From Cloeon dipterum (lineage: Eukaryota; Arthropoda; Insecta; Ephemeroptera; Baetidae), in assembly GCF_949628265.1 (NCBI RefSeq), contig NC_088786.1:28355681-28419680 (forward strand): DNA of 64,000 nt. The letters are read 5' to 3'. This document shows positions 37,190 through 53,523 of this stretch, in pieces. The number at the start of each line of letters is the position of its first letter. Position 1 is the first letter of the stretch. The notes beneath the pieces were generated by a model. That model was not told the DNA's origin. It did no database searches and was given only the letters and a program-made list of their open reading frames with translations. The translations under genes were made by a program, and so were the position numbers.

Positions 37190-37452
37190 ATTGCTCAACG
37201 GGCTGGTTTGCACCTTTCCAGCATGCGTGATTTGGCTTCACGGGACGAATGTCTAGCGTTTCAATGCAGTCCTCGGTGCGGAGGCAAGCGGCCCTTGAGT
37301 GGGCTGGGTCCCTGTGCGGCCTGGTGCGCCCATGTTATCCGTTCGCGGTGTTATTGGGACCCGGGTTTCAGCATTCGTGCTAGTGCAGTGCGCGCCCTTC
37401 CCGGTCCTCCGGTCCTCGGACAGGGATAAAATGAGCAAAAAAAAAAAAAATA
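37190..37452 (+). repeat. SINE-like copy inside the giant element
   Basis: From gcacctttccagcatgcgtg (37210) to gtcctcggacagggataaaa and an A-rich tail (ending about 37452), it closely matches the body of the 5S-headed SINE at 21.3-21.67 kb. Its 5' end (gctcaacgggctggtttgc) resembles the tRNA-like head of the 12.6-kb copy rather than a 5S head. Confidence 0.7.
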
Positions 37453-39369
37453 AGACTCAAAAGCAAATATTTTTCATGTTCTCACTATTAAACTTTCATA
37501 ATTTTTCTCACCCCGGAAGCAATTAATTTCCTATGCTAAACATAGAGGGCGTTACCAGTAAAATTCGAAAAATTGGATTTTGGGGCACTTTTGGTCAGAA
37601 GTACATGGAAGAAATAGGTCGGTTAGGCTTAACTTTACATGAAATTTTAATTTTTTTTTAAATAAAAAATCACTGATTCCACTTTAAGAGATAGTGCACA
37701 GTATACGATTGCTGCTTATGCTGATATTGACTGCTTATATATGTTACATTGAGCAAAATTGTCCACCTAAACTTTGGATCGTATAACCCTCTGTTATTAA
37801 AATAAAACGATTAATGATTGTAAAATCAGCATATACTTATTATATGGCTAAATTATACAGTACGTAATTTGCATTGGAAACGGTGCTGAAAGAGCTTTAG
37901 GAACACGAGGTGTTTATTATTCTACGCCTTATTGTTGGCGGCAATGGCCCGTGTCTTGTCTTGACCGATAGATTTCAGTTTTGACCTGCGTCCAGATCTA
38001 CAAAATAGGAAAGTTGAATTATTACGAATTATGGTCTCTGTTTACTGCTTTTAATCTAATGCTTTCTTAAAATGTGTTTAAATTTTTGATGCCAAGGCCA
38101 CAAAGGGGCTCAGAATGGAGTCAATGCCGTCGCTATGAATGAATATTTATTGTCAAGTACATCACATGCGGTTGTGTGCAAAATTCTCATAAGTTCAAAG
38201 CAGCGTGTGTATTGAGTGGCACTTTATAGCATAAAATTCCTTCAGCTGCAATGCTTAGATAACAAGCCAGGACTATTTTAGCAATCATATTGATTATATG
38301 TGAATCCAGTTAACAGATTCAATTTAAAGTTGAGCCTCTATTCTGAAATTATAGCAAAATCAGCAACAATACACTGACTTTCCTCACTATTTTTTGACGT
38401 ACATGTACCAAGCGTACCTTATTTCAGACTCAAGACGCATTTTGACAGATCTAGTCAGGCCCGGAATGGTAATCAGGCGCACCGGGCGAAACCCCGGTGG
38501 GCCGCGGCCCAAGTAGGCCATCCGGGCCGCCCAATTTTTCCAAGACTTGACTGTCTAGCGGCATGCGTTTGTGACTGTCGCGGCCAATATTTTTTGAGTG
38601 GCTTTTCTGTGTTGGGACTGGGGCTGGAGGCAACGCAAGTTCGTATTATTCAAATATTTGTTTTGGCTAAAATAATTTCAAAATCAAAGGACAAATCATT
38701 AAAAAAAAGTAAAAGTTTCTACATCGATCGTTAATGGGCTTAATGCATATATATCAACTGCTTTGGTCGTTCAGCCCGCTCCTCATTAAATTTATTTTAT
38801 CTTATTTCTGTTGGGAAAGGAGCAAACGGGAAAAACAATGCAATCAAATCTTTGATTTTTTTCGTCTTTCCATTTCCATACAGGAAAAGAATTTAAACTG
38901 AGAGCTTGATCAGGTACTAGGACCGAATCTGCAGCCCCCACTTCGAGAGTGAAAAATTCGATTTGCGTGTTTGGAACTAGAGGAAACAATTGAATGCATT
39001 ATTTTGGACTCAATTTTATTAGATTGGGATGAGAATTAGCCAACAAACGGCCCGAGGAGCTGCAGCTTCTTTTTTCCATTTTCGAAATATTGACCGGCGG
39101 CTGGCGTGCCTGGTGAGCTAACAGCACCAAAGCGGCTAGCCAAGATTTTGTGAGTCTGGCTGATGAGAGTGCTCTATAGTAGAGTGCCCATCAGGACAGG
39201 GAAATTTTCGGTTTCCCGGGAATTCCAGAACAACAGTGGAACAATAGAAAAACTCCGATATAACTAATGAACCAATGTCATGGAGAATACGCATACTTTT
39301 TATGACACCTCCAGGTTTTTTTACTATAGAATTCCAATAATTTTAAAATTTTTTAACTCGATACTGTTT

Positions 39370-42300
39370 ATTTCAAACCTAGACGAAAAATGTTTTTCAA
39401 ATTCACAGGAATGATAGACCGCATGATTAGAAATAGAATCGCGTTGGTCATTTTGATGGACCCCTCACAGTTTTTTTAAAATAAAATTCCAAAATTTTTC
39501 CTAATAATTAACTCGGCTCTGTTTTCCGAAAGTACCAGACGACAAAAGTTATTTAAATTCACAGGAATGACAGTTCAAATGATTGGAAATAGAATCGCGT
39601 TGGTCATTTTGATGGACCAATCACAGTTTTTTTATAATAAAATTCCAAAATTTTTTAAAAAAAATAATTGATTTTAAATTTTGAGATTACCAGACGATAA
39701 AAGTTTTTCAAATTCACAGGAATGACAGTTCAAATGATAAGAAATAGAATCGCGTTGGTCATTTTGATGGACCCATCACAGTTTTTTTAAAATAAAATTC
39801 CAAATTTTTTTAAAAAAAATAATTGATTTTAAATTTTGAGATTACCAGACGATAAAAGTTTTTCAAATTCACAGGAATGACAGTTCAAATGATAAGAAAT
39901 AGAATCGCGTTGGTCATTTTGATGGACCCATCACAGTTTTTTTAAAATAAAATTCCAAAATTTTTTAAAAAAAATAATTGATTTTAAATTTTGAGATTAC
40001 CAGACGATAAAAGTTTTTCAAATTCACAGGAATGACAGTTCAAATGATAAGAAATAGAATCGCGTAGGTCATTTTGATGGACCCATCACAGTTTTTTTAA
40101 AATAAAATTCCAAAATTTTTCCTATTAATTAACTCGGCTCTGTTTTCCGAAAATACCAGACGATAAAAGTTTTTCAATTTCACAGGAATGACAGTTCAAA
40201 TGATAAGAAATAGAATCACGTTGGTCATTTTGATGGACCCATCACAGTTTTTTTAAAATAAAATTCCAAAATTTTGCCTATAAAATAACTCGGCTCCATT
40301 TTCCGAAAATACCAGACGACAAAAGTTTTTCAAATTCACAGGAATGACAGTTCAAATGATAAGAAATAGAATCGCGTTGGTCATTTTGATGGACCCATCA
40401 CAGTTTTTTTAAAATAAAATTCCAAAATTTTTTAAAAAAAATAATTGATTTTAAATTTTGAGATTACCAGACGATAAAAGTTTTTCAAATTCACAGGAAT
40501 GACAGTTCAAATGATAAGAAATAGAATCGCGTAGGTCATTTTGATGGACCCATCACAGTTTTTTTAAAAAAAAATTCCAAAATTTTTCCTATTAATTAAC
40601 TCGGCTCTGTTTTCCGAAAATACCAGACGATAAAAGTTTTTCAATTTCACAGGAATGACAGTTCAAATGATAAGAAATAGAATCACGTTGGTCATTTTGA
40701 TGGACCCATCACAGTTTTTTTAAAATAAAATTCCAAAATTTTGCCTATAAAATAACTCGGCTCCATTTTCCGAAAATACCAGACGACAAAAGTTTTTCAA
40801 ATTCACAGGAATGACAGTTCAAATGATAAGAAATAGAATCGCGTTGGTCATTTTGATGGACCCATCACAGTTTTTTTAAAATAAAATTCCAAAATTTTTT
40901 AAAAAAAATAATTGATTTTAAATTTTGAGATTACCAGACGATAAAAGTTTTTCAAATTCACAGGAATGACAGTTCAAATGATAAGAAATAGAATCGCGTT
41001 GGTCATTTTGATGGACCCATCACAGTTTTTTTAAAATAAAATTCCAAAATTTTTTAAAAAAAATAATTGATTTTAAATTTTGAGATTACCAGACGATAAA
41101 AGTTTTTCAAATTCACAGGAATGACAGTTCAAATGATAAGAAAAAGAATCGCGTTGGTCATTTTGATGGACCCATCACAGTTTTTTTAAAATAAAATTCC
41201 AAAATTTTTTAAAAAAAATAATTGATTTTAAATTTTGAGATTACCAGAAGATAAAAGTTTTTCAAATTCACAGGAATGACAGTTCAAATGATAAGAAAAA
41301 GAATCGCGTTGGTCATTTTGATGGACCCATCACAGTTTTTTTAAAATAAAATTCCAAAATTTTTTAAAAAAAATAATTGATTTTAAATTTTGAGATTACC
41401 AGAAGATAAAAGTTTTTCAAATTCACAGGAATGACAGTTCAAATGATAAGAAATAGAATCGCGTTGGTCATTTTGATGGACCAATCACAGTTTTTTTAAA
41501 ATAAAATTCCAAAATTTTTTAAAAAAAATAATTGATTTTAAATTTTGAGATTACCAGACGATAAAAGTTTTTCAAATTCACAGGAATGACAGTTCAAATG
41601 ATAAGAAATAGAATCGCGTTGGTCATTTTGATGGACCCATCACAGTTTTTTTAAAATAAAATTCCAAAATTTTTTCTATTAATTAACTCGGCTCTGTTTT
41701 CCGAAAATACCAGACGATAAAAGTTTTTCAAATTCACAGGAATGACAGTTCAAATGATAAGAAATAGAATCGCGTTGGTCATTTTGATGGACCCATCACA
41801 GTTTTTTTAAAATAAAATTCCAAAATTTTTCCTATAAAATAACTCGGCTCTGTTTTCCGAAAATACCAGACGACAAAAGTTATTGAAATTCACAGGAATG
41901 ACAGTTCAAATGATAAGAAATAGAATCGCGTTGGTCATTTTGATGGACCCATCACAGTTTTTTTAAAATAAAATTCCAAAATTTTTCCTACTAATTAACA
42001 CTGCCCTGTTTCCTGAAAGTACCAGACGACAAAAGTTTTTTAAAATCACAGGAATGACAGTTCAAATAATAAGAAATAGAATCGCGTTGGTCATTTTGAT
42101 GGACCCATCACAGTTTTTTTAAAATAAAATTCCAAAATTTTTCCTATAAAATAACTCGGCTCTGTTTTCCGAAAATACCAGACGACAAAAGTTATTGAAA
42201 TTCACAGGAATGACAATTCAAATGATAAGAAATAGAATCGCGTTGGCCATTTTGATAGGCCCATCACAGTTTTTTTAAAAATAAAATTCCAAAATTTTTC

Positions 42301-42400
42301 TAATTAACTAACTGGGCACTGTTTTCCGAGATTACCAGACGACAAAAGTTTTTCAAAATCACAGGTATCATCTTTCAAATGAATGGAAATACAAACGCGT
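39370..42400 (-). repeat. satellite array, right arm (~19 monomers of ~155 bp)
   Basis: Same monomer as 25.9-33.5 kb in reverse complement, with the same variable-cassette types. A three-monomer block is duplicated: the marker gcctataaaataactcggct at about 40276 recurs at about 40743, 467 bp later. The array is less than half the length of the left arm. Confidence 0.95.
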
Positions 42401-42617
42401 TTTAAATTGTAAAAGAACCATAATGGACTAATTGTTTTTTCAAAATTAAATTCCAAGGATTTTTGTTTAATAATCGGCTGGACTAGCGGTCCAACTTTTT
42501 AGAGGCTTTTCCCGTCTTTATATGAAATAATGTCTAAGAGGAAGTAATTTTAACGTTAATGGATGCATTTTATACTGTTGAATTGTTTTATTGGTTAATA
42601 TCAGCGATATTGCAGTA

Positions 42618-44792
42618 CATCGTTACGCGTCCGGAAAAAAAGTAAATATGCATTGTGCGTCAGCGAACAAATGGTACATATGCATTCTGCGTCAGCGAAC
42701 AAAAGGTAAACCTGCACTTTTCACGATTTTACAGGAGGAGGTTTTATTTGTTTGCTGACATTACCTAAAACTAACCGGTTTAACGACTCCAGACATTAAA
42801 TTTGAGACTGAATGCCGCTCATTTCAAAAAATGATTCGACTTGATACATGCAACAGAAACGGAGAAATGGCACATTTCTCTGCCAGCATGCACGAGAGCC
42901 AGCAAATCAATCGATCAAATTTCAAAATTAAAATAGAAAGCGAAGCTGATAAACCGATTTCCACGACACAGAACTAATGCCAACCGATTTAACTACATAA
43001 TACGACCGGTATTTAATGAATTAAAAAACCAATATAAGAAAGAAATCTGTCGATTTTTGACTTGAGCAAAAAATACGAGACTCTGGAACGCGTCTTTTTT
43101 CGTCTCTTAAATTAAAATAGCGATTGCAATTTGAGGTTGCGGCATCTGTTGACAATAAATTATCAAAAATAAATTGCAAAGTTTTCGTGCATTATCCATG
43201 AAGCACTCTGATAAATTGTGTCGCAACTAACCTCTTTTATCAAATAAAACGCATCACCAAATCTCGGGTTTGAGCCATCAGAATTGCAAAAATTGAACAC
43301 CGTTTGGCTCGTCTCAACCTCCCCTAGACAGCCAACGGGTTTTGGGGGTGATCACCTACCCCACCTACCCCACCAACCCCAATTTCTGCTTTTTTTCTAC
43401 CTCTGGAACTTTGTGCCACCCGAATCTCGGGTTTTAGTGGTCCTATTTACAAAAAATACGTACTGTTTGACTAGTCTTTGAATGAACTAAGTAACTGAAT
43501 TGGTTTGAAGAGGGCAATTACTCGTCAACGTCGTTCCAAGGTGTTGAAACGGACAAAAAATGCTAAATTTCCCGTTATTGAGGGGGTTAAAAGGGGGTTG
43601 GGGGTTGGTTGGTCCCATACCCCTTTATTGCACTTGGGTACGTCAAGACGAGTCTAACGGTATGCGGTTTTTCAAAATCAGATGATTAGAAGTTGAGATT
43701 TGGGCGATCATCGAGCATATTATTGCATCGCGTCTTGATAAAAAAAAGCTTTGTGCACCCGAATCTCGGGTTGTGGTGGTCCTATTTACGAAAAATATGT
43801 ACCGTTTGACTAGTTTTTAAGTGAACTAAGTAACTGAATGGGTTTAAAGAGGGCAATTACTCGTCAACGTCGTGCCAATGTGTTGAAACAGACGAAAAAA
43901 TGCTAAATTTCCCGTTATTGAGGGGGTTAAATGGGGGTTGGGGGTTAGTGGGTCTCGTACCCCTTTAGTGCACTTTGGGACGTCGAGACGAGTCTAACGG
44001 TATGCGGTTTTTCAAAATCAGATGATTAGAAGTTGAGATTTAGTCGATCATCGTTTTTTAACAACCTCGAAAAACAAGGTTTTTCAAAATTTCCATTTTT
44101 TTTTAATAAAACGAAGAAAAACTCCAATCCAAATTTTAATGTTTTTAACTAAACTTTCTGTACTCTACAAAATGGCTATGGAAAAAATAAAAAATTTCAG
44201 TATATTGAATTTCAAATTCGAGTTTTAAATAAAAAATCAATTTTATGACCTTGACCTTTGACCTACCACTTTGAGGTCAATATAAAAGTTGTTTGCCATG
44301 TTGAGACGAGTTAAACGGTTTTTTAATTTTTGTTCTAGAACCATCCTGAGCAAAGTTACAAAGTACTCAAAATTCCCAGATTTTGACTTTCGAACGCCCG
44401 CAAAACCCGCAAAAATTAGAAATTCGGAGTTTTTTCAACTATTTTCTCGGTCAATTAAGGCAAAGTTTGCGCAAAAAAATTTTCTTCAAAGTCCATTGAT
44501 CCCTGGACAAAAATTTGTTGATTTTCACCTTTTTCACAGATTTTTGCAAATGACATCTTTTGTCAGGCTATAAGCTAAATTTAAATTTTCCTTTATTTGC
44601 ATATAGATGTCACTAGTGATGAAAAAATGAGTCACCCCATGTATTTTGACCCGAATTTTTCATTGGTGGAATAAAATCGTTTTGCGTCAAAAGTGCATAT
44701 TTACCATTTTCACGATTTACCTTTTGACAGATGTACCATTTGTCCGCTGACGCACAATGCATATTTACTTTTTTTCCGGACGCGTAACGACA
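42618..44792. mobile_element. 2.2-kb TIR element nested in the right terminal repeat
   Basis: Flanked by TA on both sides (42616-42617 and 44793-44794). The ends are inverted repeats of at least 60 bp, sharing TCGTTACGCGTCCGGAAAAA and then subterminal TGCGTCAGCG repeats; only the outermost two bases differ (CA versus TG). The left arm of the giant element shows the uninterrupted site (GCAG-TA-ATTTC in reverse complement), which proves insertion. The interior holds a ~340-bp direct duplication (about 43420-43700 and 43760-44050) and no coding frame. Non-autonomous; TA duplication suggests Tc1/mariner-type mobilisation. Confidence 0.8.
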
Positions 44793-44949
44793 TAATTTCA
44801 TTGTTTTTAAATTGAATCACCGGTTGTATACAACCGGTTGTTTGATTTCGATAGTATCATTCGTTATCTATCGATATTTGGGCGCCCTCTAGTGGCCAGT
44901 GGCTAAAAGGATTCTAGTGGCTGGGACGAGTGGCTAACTTCACACAGCT
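44793..44949 (-). repeat. right terminal inverted repeat, outer part
   Basis: Mirror of 25499-25655. It carries the same motifs in reverse: palindrome 44819-44838, TATCGATA 44869-44876 and the CTCF-like motif on the minus strand at 44880-44895. The inner part continues at 42617-42400 beyond the nested insertion. Confidence 0.88.
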
Positions 44950-44958
44950 CCGCAGCAG
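44950..44958 (+). repeat. target-site duplication, right copy
   Basis: CCGCAGCAG directly after the terminal AGCT of the element, identical to 25490-25498. Confidence 0.8.
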
Positions 44959-47817
44959 CGGCTTGAAACGACCAGATTTGGAGGGCAATCGTCCGACAGT
45001 GTCTCCTTCTGCTTCGGTGTCGAGCGCGGCGTCGACGCGCCCTCTCGAATGGGATTCGGGGGCCGACGTCGGCTACCTGCTGCAGAATGAGGAGCGGCAG
45101 TTGGCTGACGCTATCAAGAAACTCGGCATTGGCCTCGGCGGCAACAACAAGGGAATCAAGAAGAACACTGATTTGACTCGAGTTCGATTAGAAGAGCATG
45201 ACATAAGGGCAAATAATGTAACTAATATTTTAGATCTGAGATACCTGACTGATTAAAAAACTATTGATTCAGATTTATTAACCTCATGAAAATTTTATAC
45301 CAGACATAATATTATACTAATGAACAATTTTACTCAAAGGAAAGCTTGTTGAGTGGAGGTCAAAAAGCAACAGTAGACAGTTTCGTGGAAGAGGGTCTTT
45401 TGGGGGCTGGATGCGTGCCTTTGATGGAGTCGACGCCAAAATTAGCAGGGCTGCAGGCGTCCAAGGGGGCGGCGGAAGGCGGCAGCCGCACGACGCTGGC
45501 CAAAACAGCCTCCTCGTCATCGCTGGCCACGGTGGTGTCCAAGAATGGCCAGCTTGTAGCTGACAAGAAAGGAGCCGAGCTCATCTCAGATCTAACCAAA
45601 GGCCTACACCTGGTTAAATCCCTCATTGCCGAGACCAGGGGAGACAAAGTACGTCCAGTCTTGAGTCTTGCCTGGGCATTTATTTTTAAACTTAAATTTA
45701 TTCATGATTGCAGGAGAAGCAGAGCAAGCTTCTAGCGCATGTGGTGAAGCAGTTGAAGACCGTGGAAGAGGGTCGCCAGCCCCACAGCCGCAGACAAAGG
45801 TTACGAAAACCCGCGCAGGAAGCGCAATCATCCAGTTCAACGCATGCAGAATCTTCAAGCAACTCCAGCAACATCGTACAACAGTTAAAGAATTCATGTA
45901 AATAATGACGTTCACTTATCCTGTTTTTTTTTTCTGTATAATGAATTGAATGAATTCTACTCTGCTGAAATTTATAAATGTTAGCTATTCCAAATATTTT
46001 TATGAAGGCTGCTTGAAAAAGACGTTGACATATCTATAAAACAAATAATAGTGTTATGTGCTGGAACACTCCTTGCCTCCTCCCACATATCCAGGATTTT
46101 TTTTGACTCAATAGGACACATGCTTATCATAGCAATGAAAACTCTCAGTGCCGAGGCAGTGCTGCTTTGCTTTAGACCGTTTATGTGTTTTCAAACCTAC
46201 CCTGCAATGCGCGCAGTGACTAATAATATATAAGATCATTAAACTAGAGATATTTATAACATAGTTATTATGGCAGTGCTTTCGCACTGCAAAAGAGCAC
46301 GGCCTGACTAGACAATCTCAGTTCAGCCAATTTTATATTCCTGCAGAGATAAGCTATTACAAAAAAATTCTGAAACAAAAAATAATGTATCATTCATTTT
46401 TGCAGTTAGAACTCGTCAGCAGGTGGGCGCTAGTGGAGATTCTTCAGGCAGCTTATTGACCCTGGAGTCTGCGCAAGAGGAGGACGCATGCCAGCGTTTG
46501 CTCTCAAGCATTTCCAGCCCCGAGGAGAACGGACTGTTAGAATGGGCAAATAGCCAAGAGCGTCTCGCCCTCTTCCCTCCAGATCCCAAACTGAACGAAG
46601 CCATTGGTATCTTTCCCTTTTGATTTACCACCTCCAGGGTAACCAATGTTGTAATTCTGACAGAACTGGCCGACGGCCCATTTGCTACCTTCCTGCAGGA
46701 ATTCATTGACTACGAGTGCCGGCGTCAAGCTTGCTGGCGCAGTGATCTGCTCAACCTCATATCCAGGAGGGCAGCGTAAGTGACTTTCTAGGTTACATGA
46801 CCCATGCACAGATTTATTAATTTTCAGTTTGCTTCGTCAGAAGAATGTCGAAACGAGCAGGAGGGAAAAATCTCTTTCAGTCAGCAGTGCCTCCTCTGTC
46901 AAAGCTGAGACACTTCCTCCTTCCCATCTTTTTCCCCTAAATCTAAACCCAGTTGCTCAAAATTCTCGGGATAAGGAGGAGAAGCAGCCAACCGGCAAGA
47001 TTTTCCAACATATCATAGATCCTAAAACAGCTGCACCTGATCCAAAAAGCTTGACTGGGAATTCCAATAAGGCATCTGCTGACCTAGATGCAATTCTTTC
47101 CACGCCAGGTAAACTGACCTCACGTAAACCCAATGCCAAGAAGCCAGCCAGGGCAGTAATGAAAAAGGATTCTCCTTTGAGAGACGTAGACCTTCCATTG
47201 CAGGTAGAAAAATCCACTTTTTTCATTGAAGTTTTTATTCAATGTCTAATCATTAAAAAAATTAACACTATTTATCCTATTCTAGGAGCACTTGAAAAAG
47301 CGCCGTCCTAACTTTTTGAAGCAGGCAGAACAGAGGCGCAAGTGCCTGGCTTTACTGGGTGAGCGGCGCCTTCAGAGATGTGGCCAGCGACGCCAGGGTC
47401 TGAAGGAGCAGGTGCAACGCTACAGTGGCACTCTGCCAGATCACATTGACCTTGAACCTTTGCCCCCACCGCCATTAGGTAGTTGATTTACACATTTGTA
47501 GCATTCGGCCTAATACACTACACTTATTTGATTGTAGCGGTGAAGCGGCTGTTTACTCAGAAACAATTGAGGCAGCACACTGAGAATTTGTGCCGGAACC
47601 TTGAAGAGACCAGAAAGAAGGAGGAGGAACAAAAGCGTGAAGAGGAGCACAAGATGAACAGAATCATGGCGCAGATTTTCAATAGGGTACAATTTTGAAA
47701 TTTTCTTGACTGCTTAACGTGTCTCTATCCATTTTTCTGCAGAAGCTGCAAAACCGGGTGCTGCATCGCAAAGTAGATCTGTCCAACTCTGTGAGTGTCA
47801 TTACTGCTGGAGACTGA
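44950..47817 (+). CDS. Alms1: ALMS-motif centrosomal/ciliary protein, main part (start displaced by insertion)
   Basis: Exons from the right target duplicate: about 44950-45217, 45340-45648, 45714-45897, 46406-46606, 46664-46775, 46828-47203, 47286-47478, 47538-47686 and 47743-47817. With the 5' fragment at 25467-25498 the frame would be 629 residues. The first donor (AAT|GTAACT) is the least certain. The N-terminal half is Ser/Lys rich. The C-terminal ~140 residues carry the ALMS motif: KRRPNFLKQAEQRRKCLALL, a basic helix, then RLFTQKQLRQHTENLCRNLE, a charged coiled coil, and RIMAQIFNRKLQNRVLHRKV. ALMS-motif proteins (ALMS1, CEP295 family) act at centrioles and basal bodies. This copy is short compared with vertebrate ALMS1. 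No in-frame ATG lies between the element and the first exon's end, so it may be a null or 5'-rewired allele. Confidence 0.75.
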
Positions 47818-48003
47818 TGAGCAACAAGTTCAATTCATGCAGGTGTCTTGTTGTGTCTTCAATCAAAGAGCTTCTTATCTAAAACTAGTAAGCAAAGTAG
47901 ATTTCCTCGAACACCTCAATTCTCCCAAGTAGTTTGCTGATGTACCATCAACCTTCTTGACAGTGAAGCTTTAACTTGTAAAATACTTAAGAATGTATAT
48001 TTT

Positions 48004-48009
48004 AAATAA
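48004..48009 (+). terminator. polyadenylation signal of the ALMS-motif gene
   Basis: AATAAA about 190 bp after the stop codon at 47817. It lies about 60 bp before the end of the convergent ERCC6 coding region, so the two 3' untranslated regions probably overlap. Confidence 0.6.
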
Positions 48010-48068
48010 ATACGAAAATGTTTTGAATATTAAGAAAATATATATTTTTACTGTGGAAAACATTGTGA

Positions 48069-53523
<5,455 letters not shown>

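Larger units (their letters stand above)
33521..39369. other. core of the giant element between the satellite arms
   Basis: About 5.8 kb, AT-rich, without recognisable genes; open frames are at most ~120 codons and resemble no transposase. It contains a TIR-bounded repeat (34295-36090), an 11-base poly-G run near 34790, a SINE copy (about 37190-37452) and a GC-rich patch at about 38455-38545. A ~75-bp stretch at about 36715-36795 resembles 59760-59835 outside the element. Confidence 0.6.
25499..44949. mobile_element. giant foldback-like inverted-repeat element (19.45 kb)
   Basis: The termini are inverted copies starting AGCTTCGTGAAGTTAGCC on the left and AGCTGTGTGAAGTTAGCC (reverse complement) on the right, then nearly identical for several hundred bases. 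A 9-bp direct duplication CCGCAGCAG flanks it. The arms continue into arrays of a ~155-bp satellite in opposite orientation (about 7.6 kb left, about 3.0 kb right). These enclose a ~5.8-kb core. No transposase-like frame is present anywhere inside, so it is non-autonomous. Long inverted repeats made of tandem repeats plus 9-bp target duplications are typical of foldback and some Mutator-like elements. That class assignment is inference. Later insertions (a nested TIR element in the right arm, a SINE and a TIR element in the core) show that it is not brand new. Confidence 0.85.

Noticed and set aside
33521-39369. Polinton/Maverick or Helitron identity for the giant element
   Set aside because: No polymerase, integrase, capsid or Rep/helicase-like frame is present, and the inverted satellite arms with a 9-bp duplication do not fit those classes.
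25499-44949. The giant element being spliced out as an intron
   Set aside because: The only boundary pair available (TTC|GTGAAG and CACACAG|CTC) gives a frameshift and an early TGA, and the donor is weak.
25490-44958. 8-bp duplication AGAGCTTC/ACAGCTCC (hAT-like)
   Set aside because: Only 6 of 8 bases match and the coding frames on the two sides disagree. The 9-bp CCGCAGCAG duplication is perfect, lies directly outside the AGCT termini and restores the frame.
45360-45647. Minus-strand frames inside the ALMS-motif exons
   Set aside because: Shadows of Ser/Ala-rich coding sequence; no independent motif or splice support.
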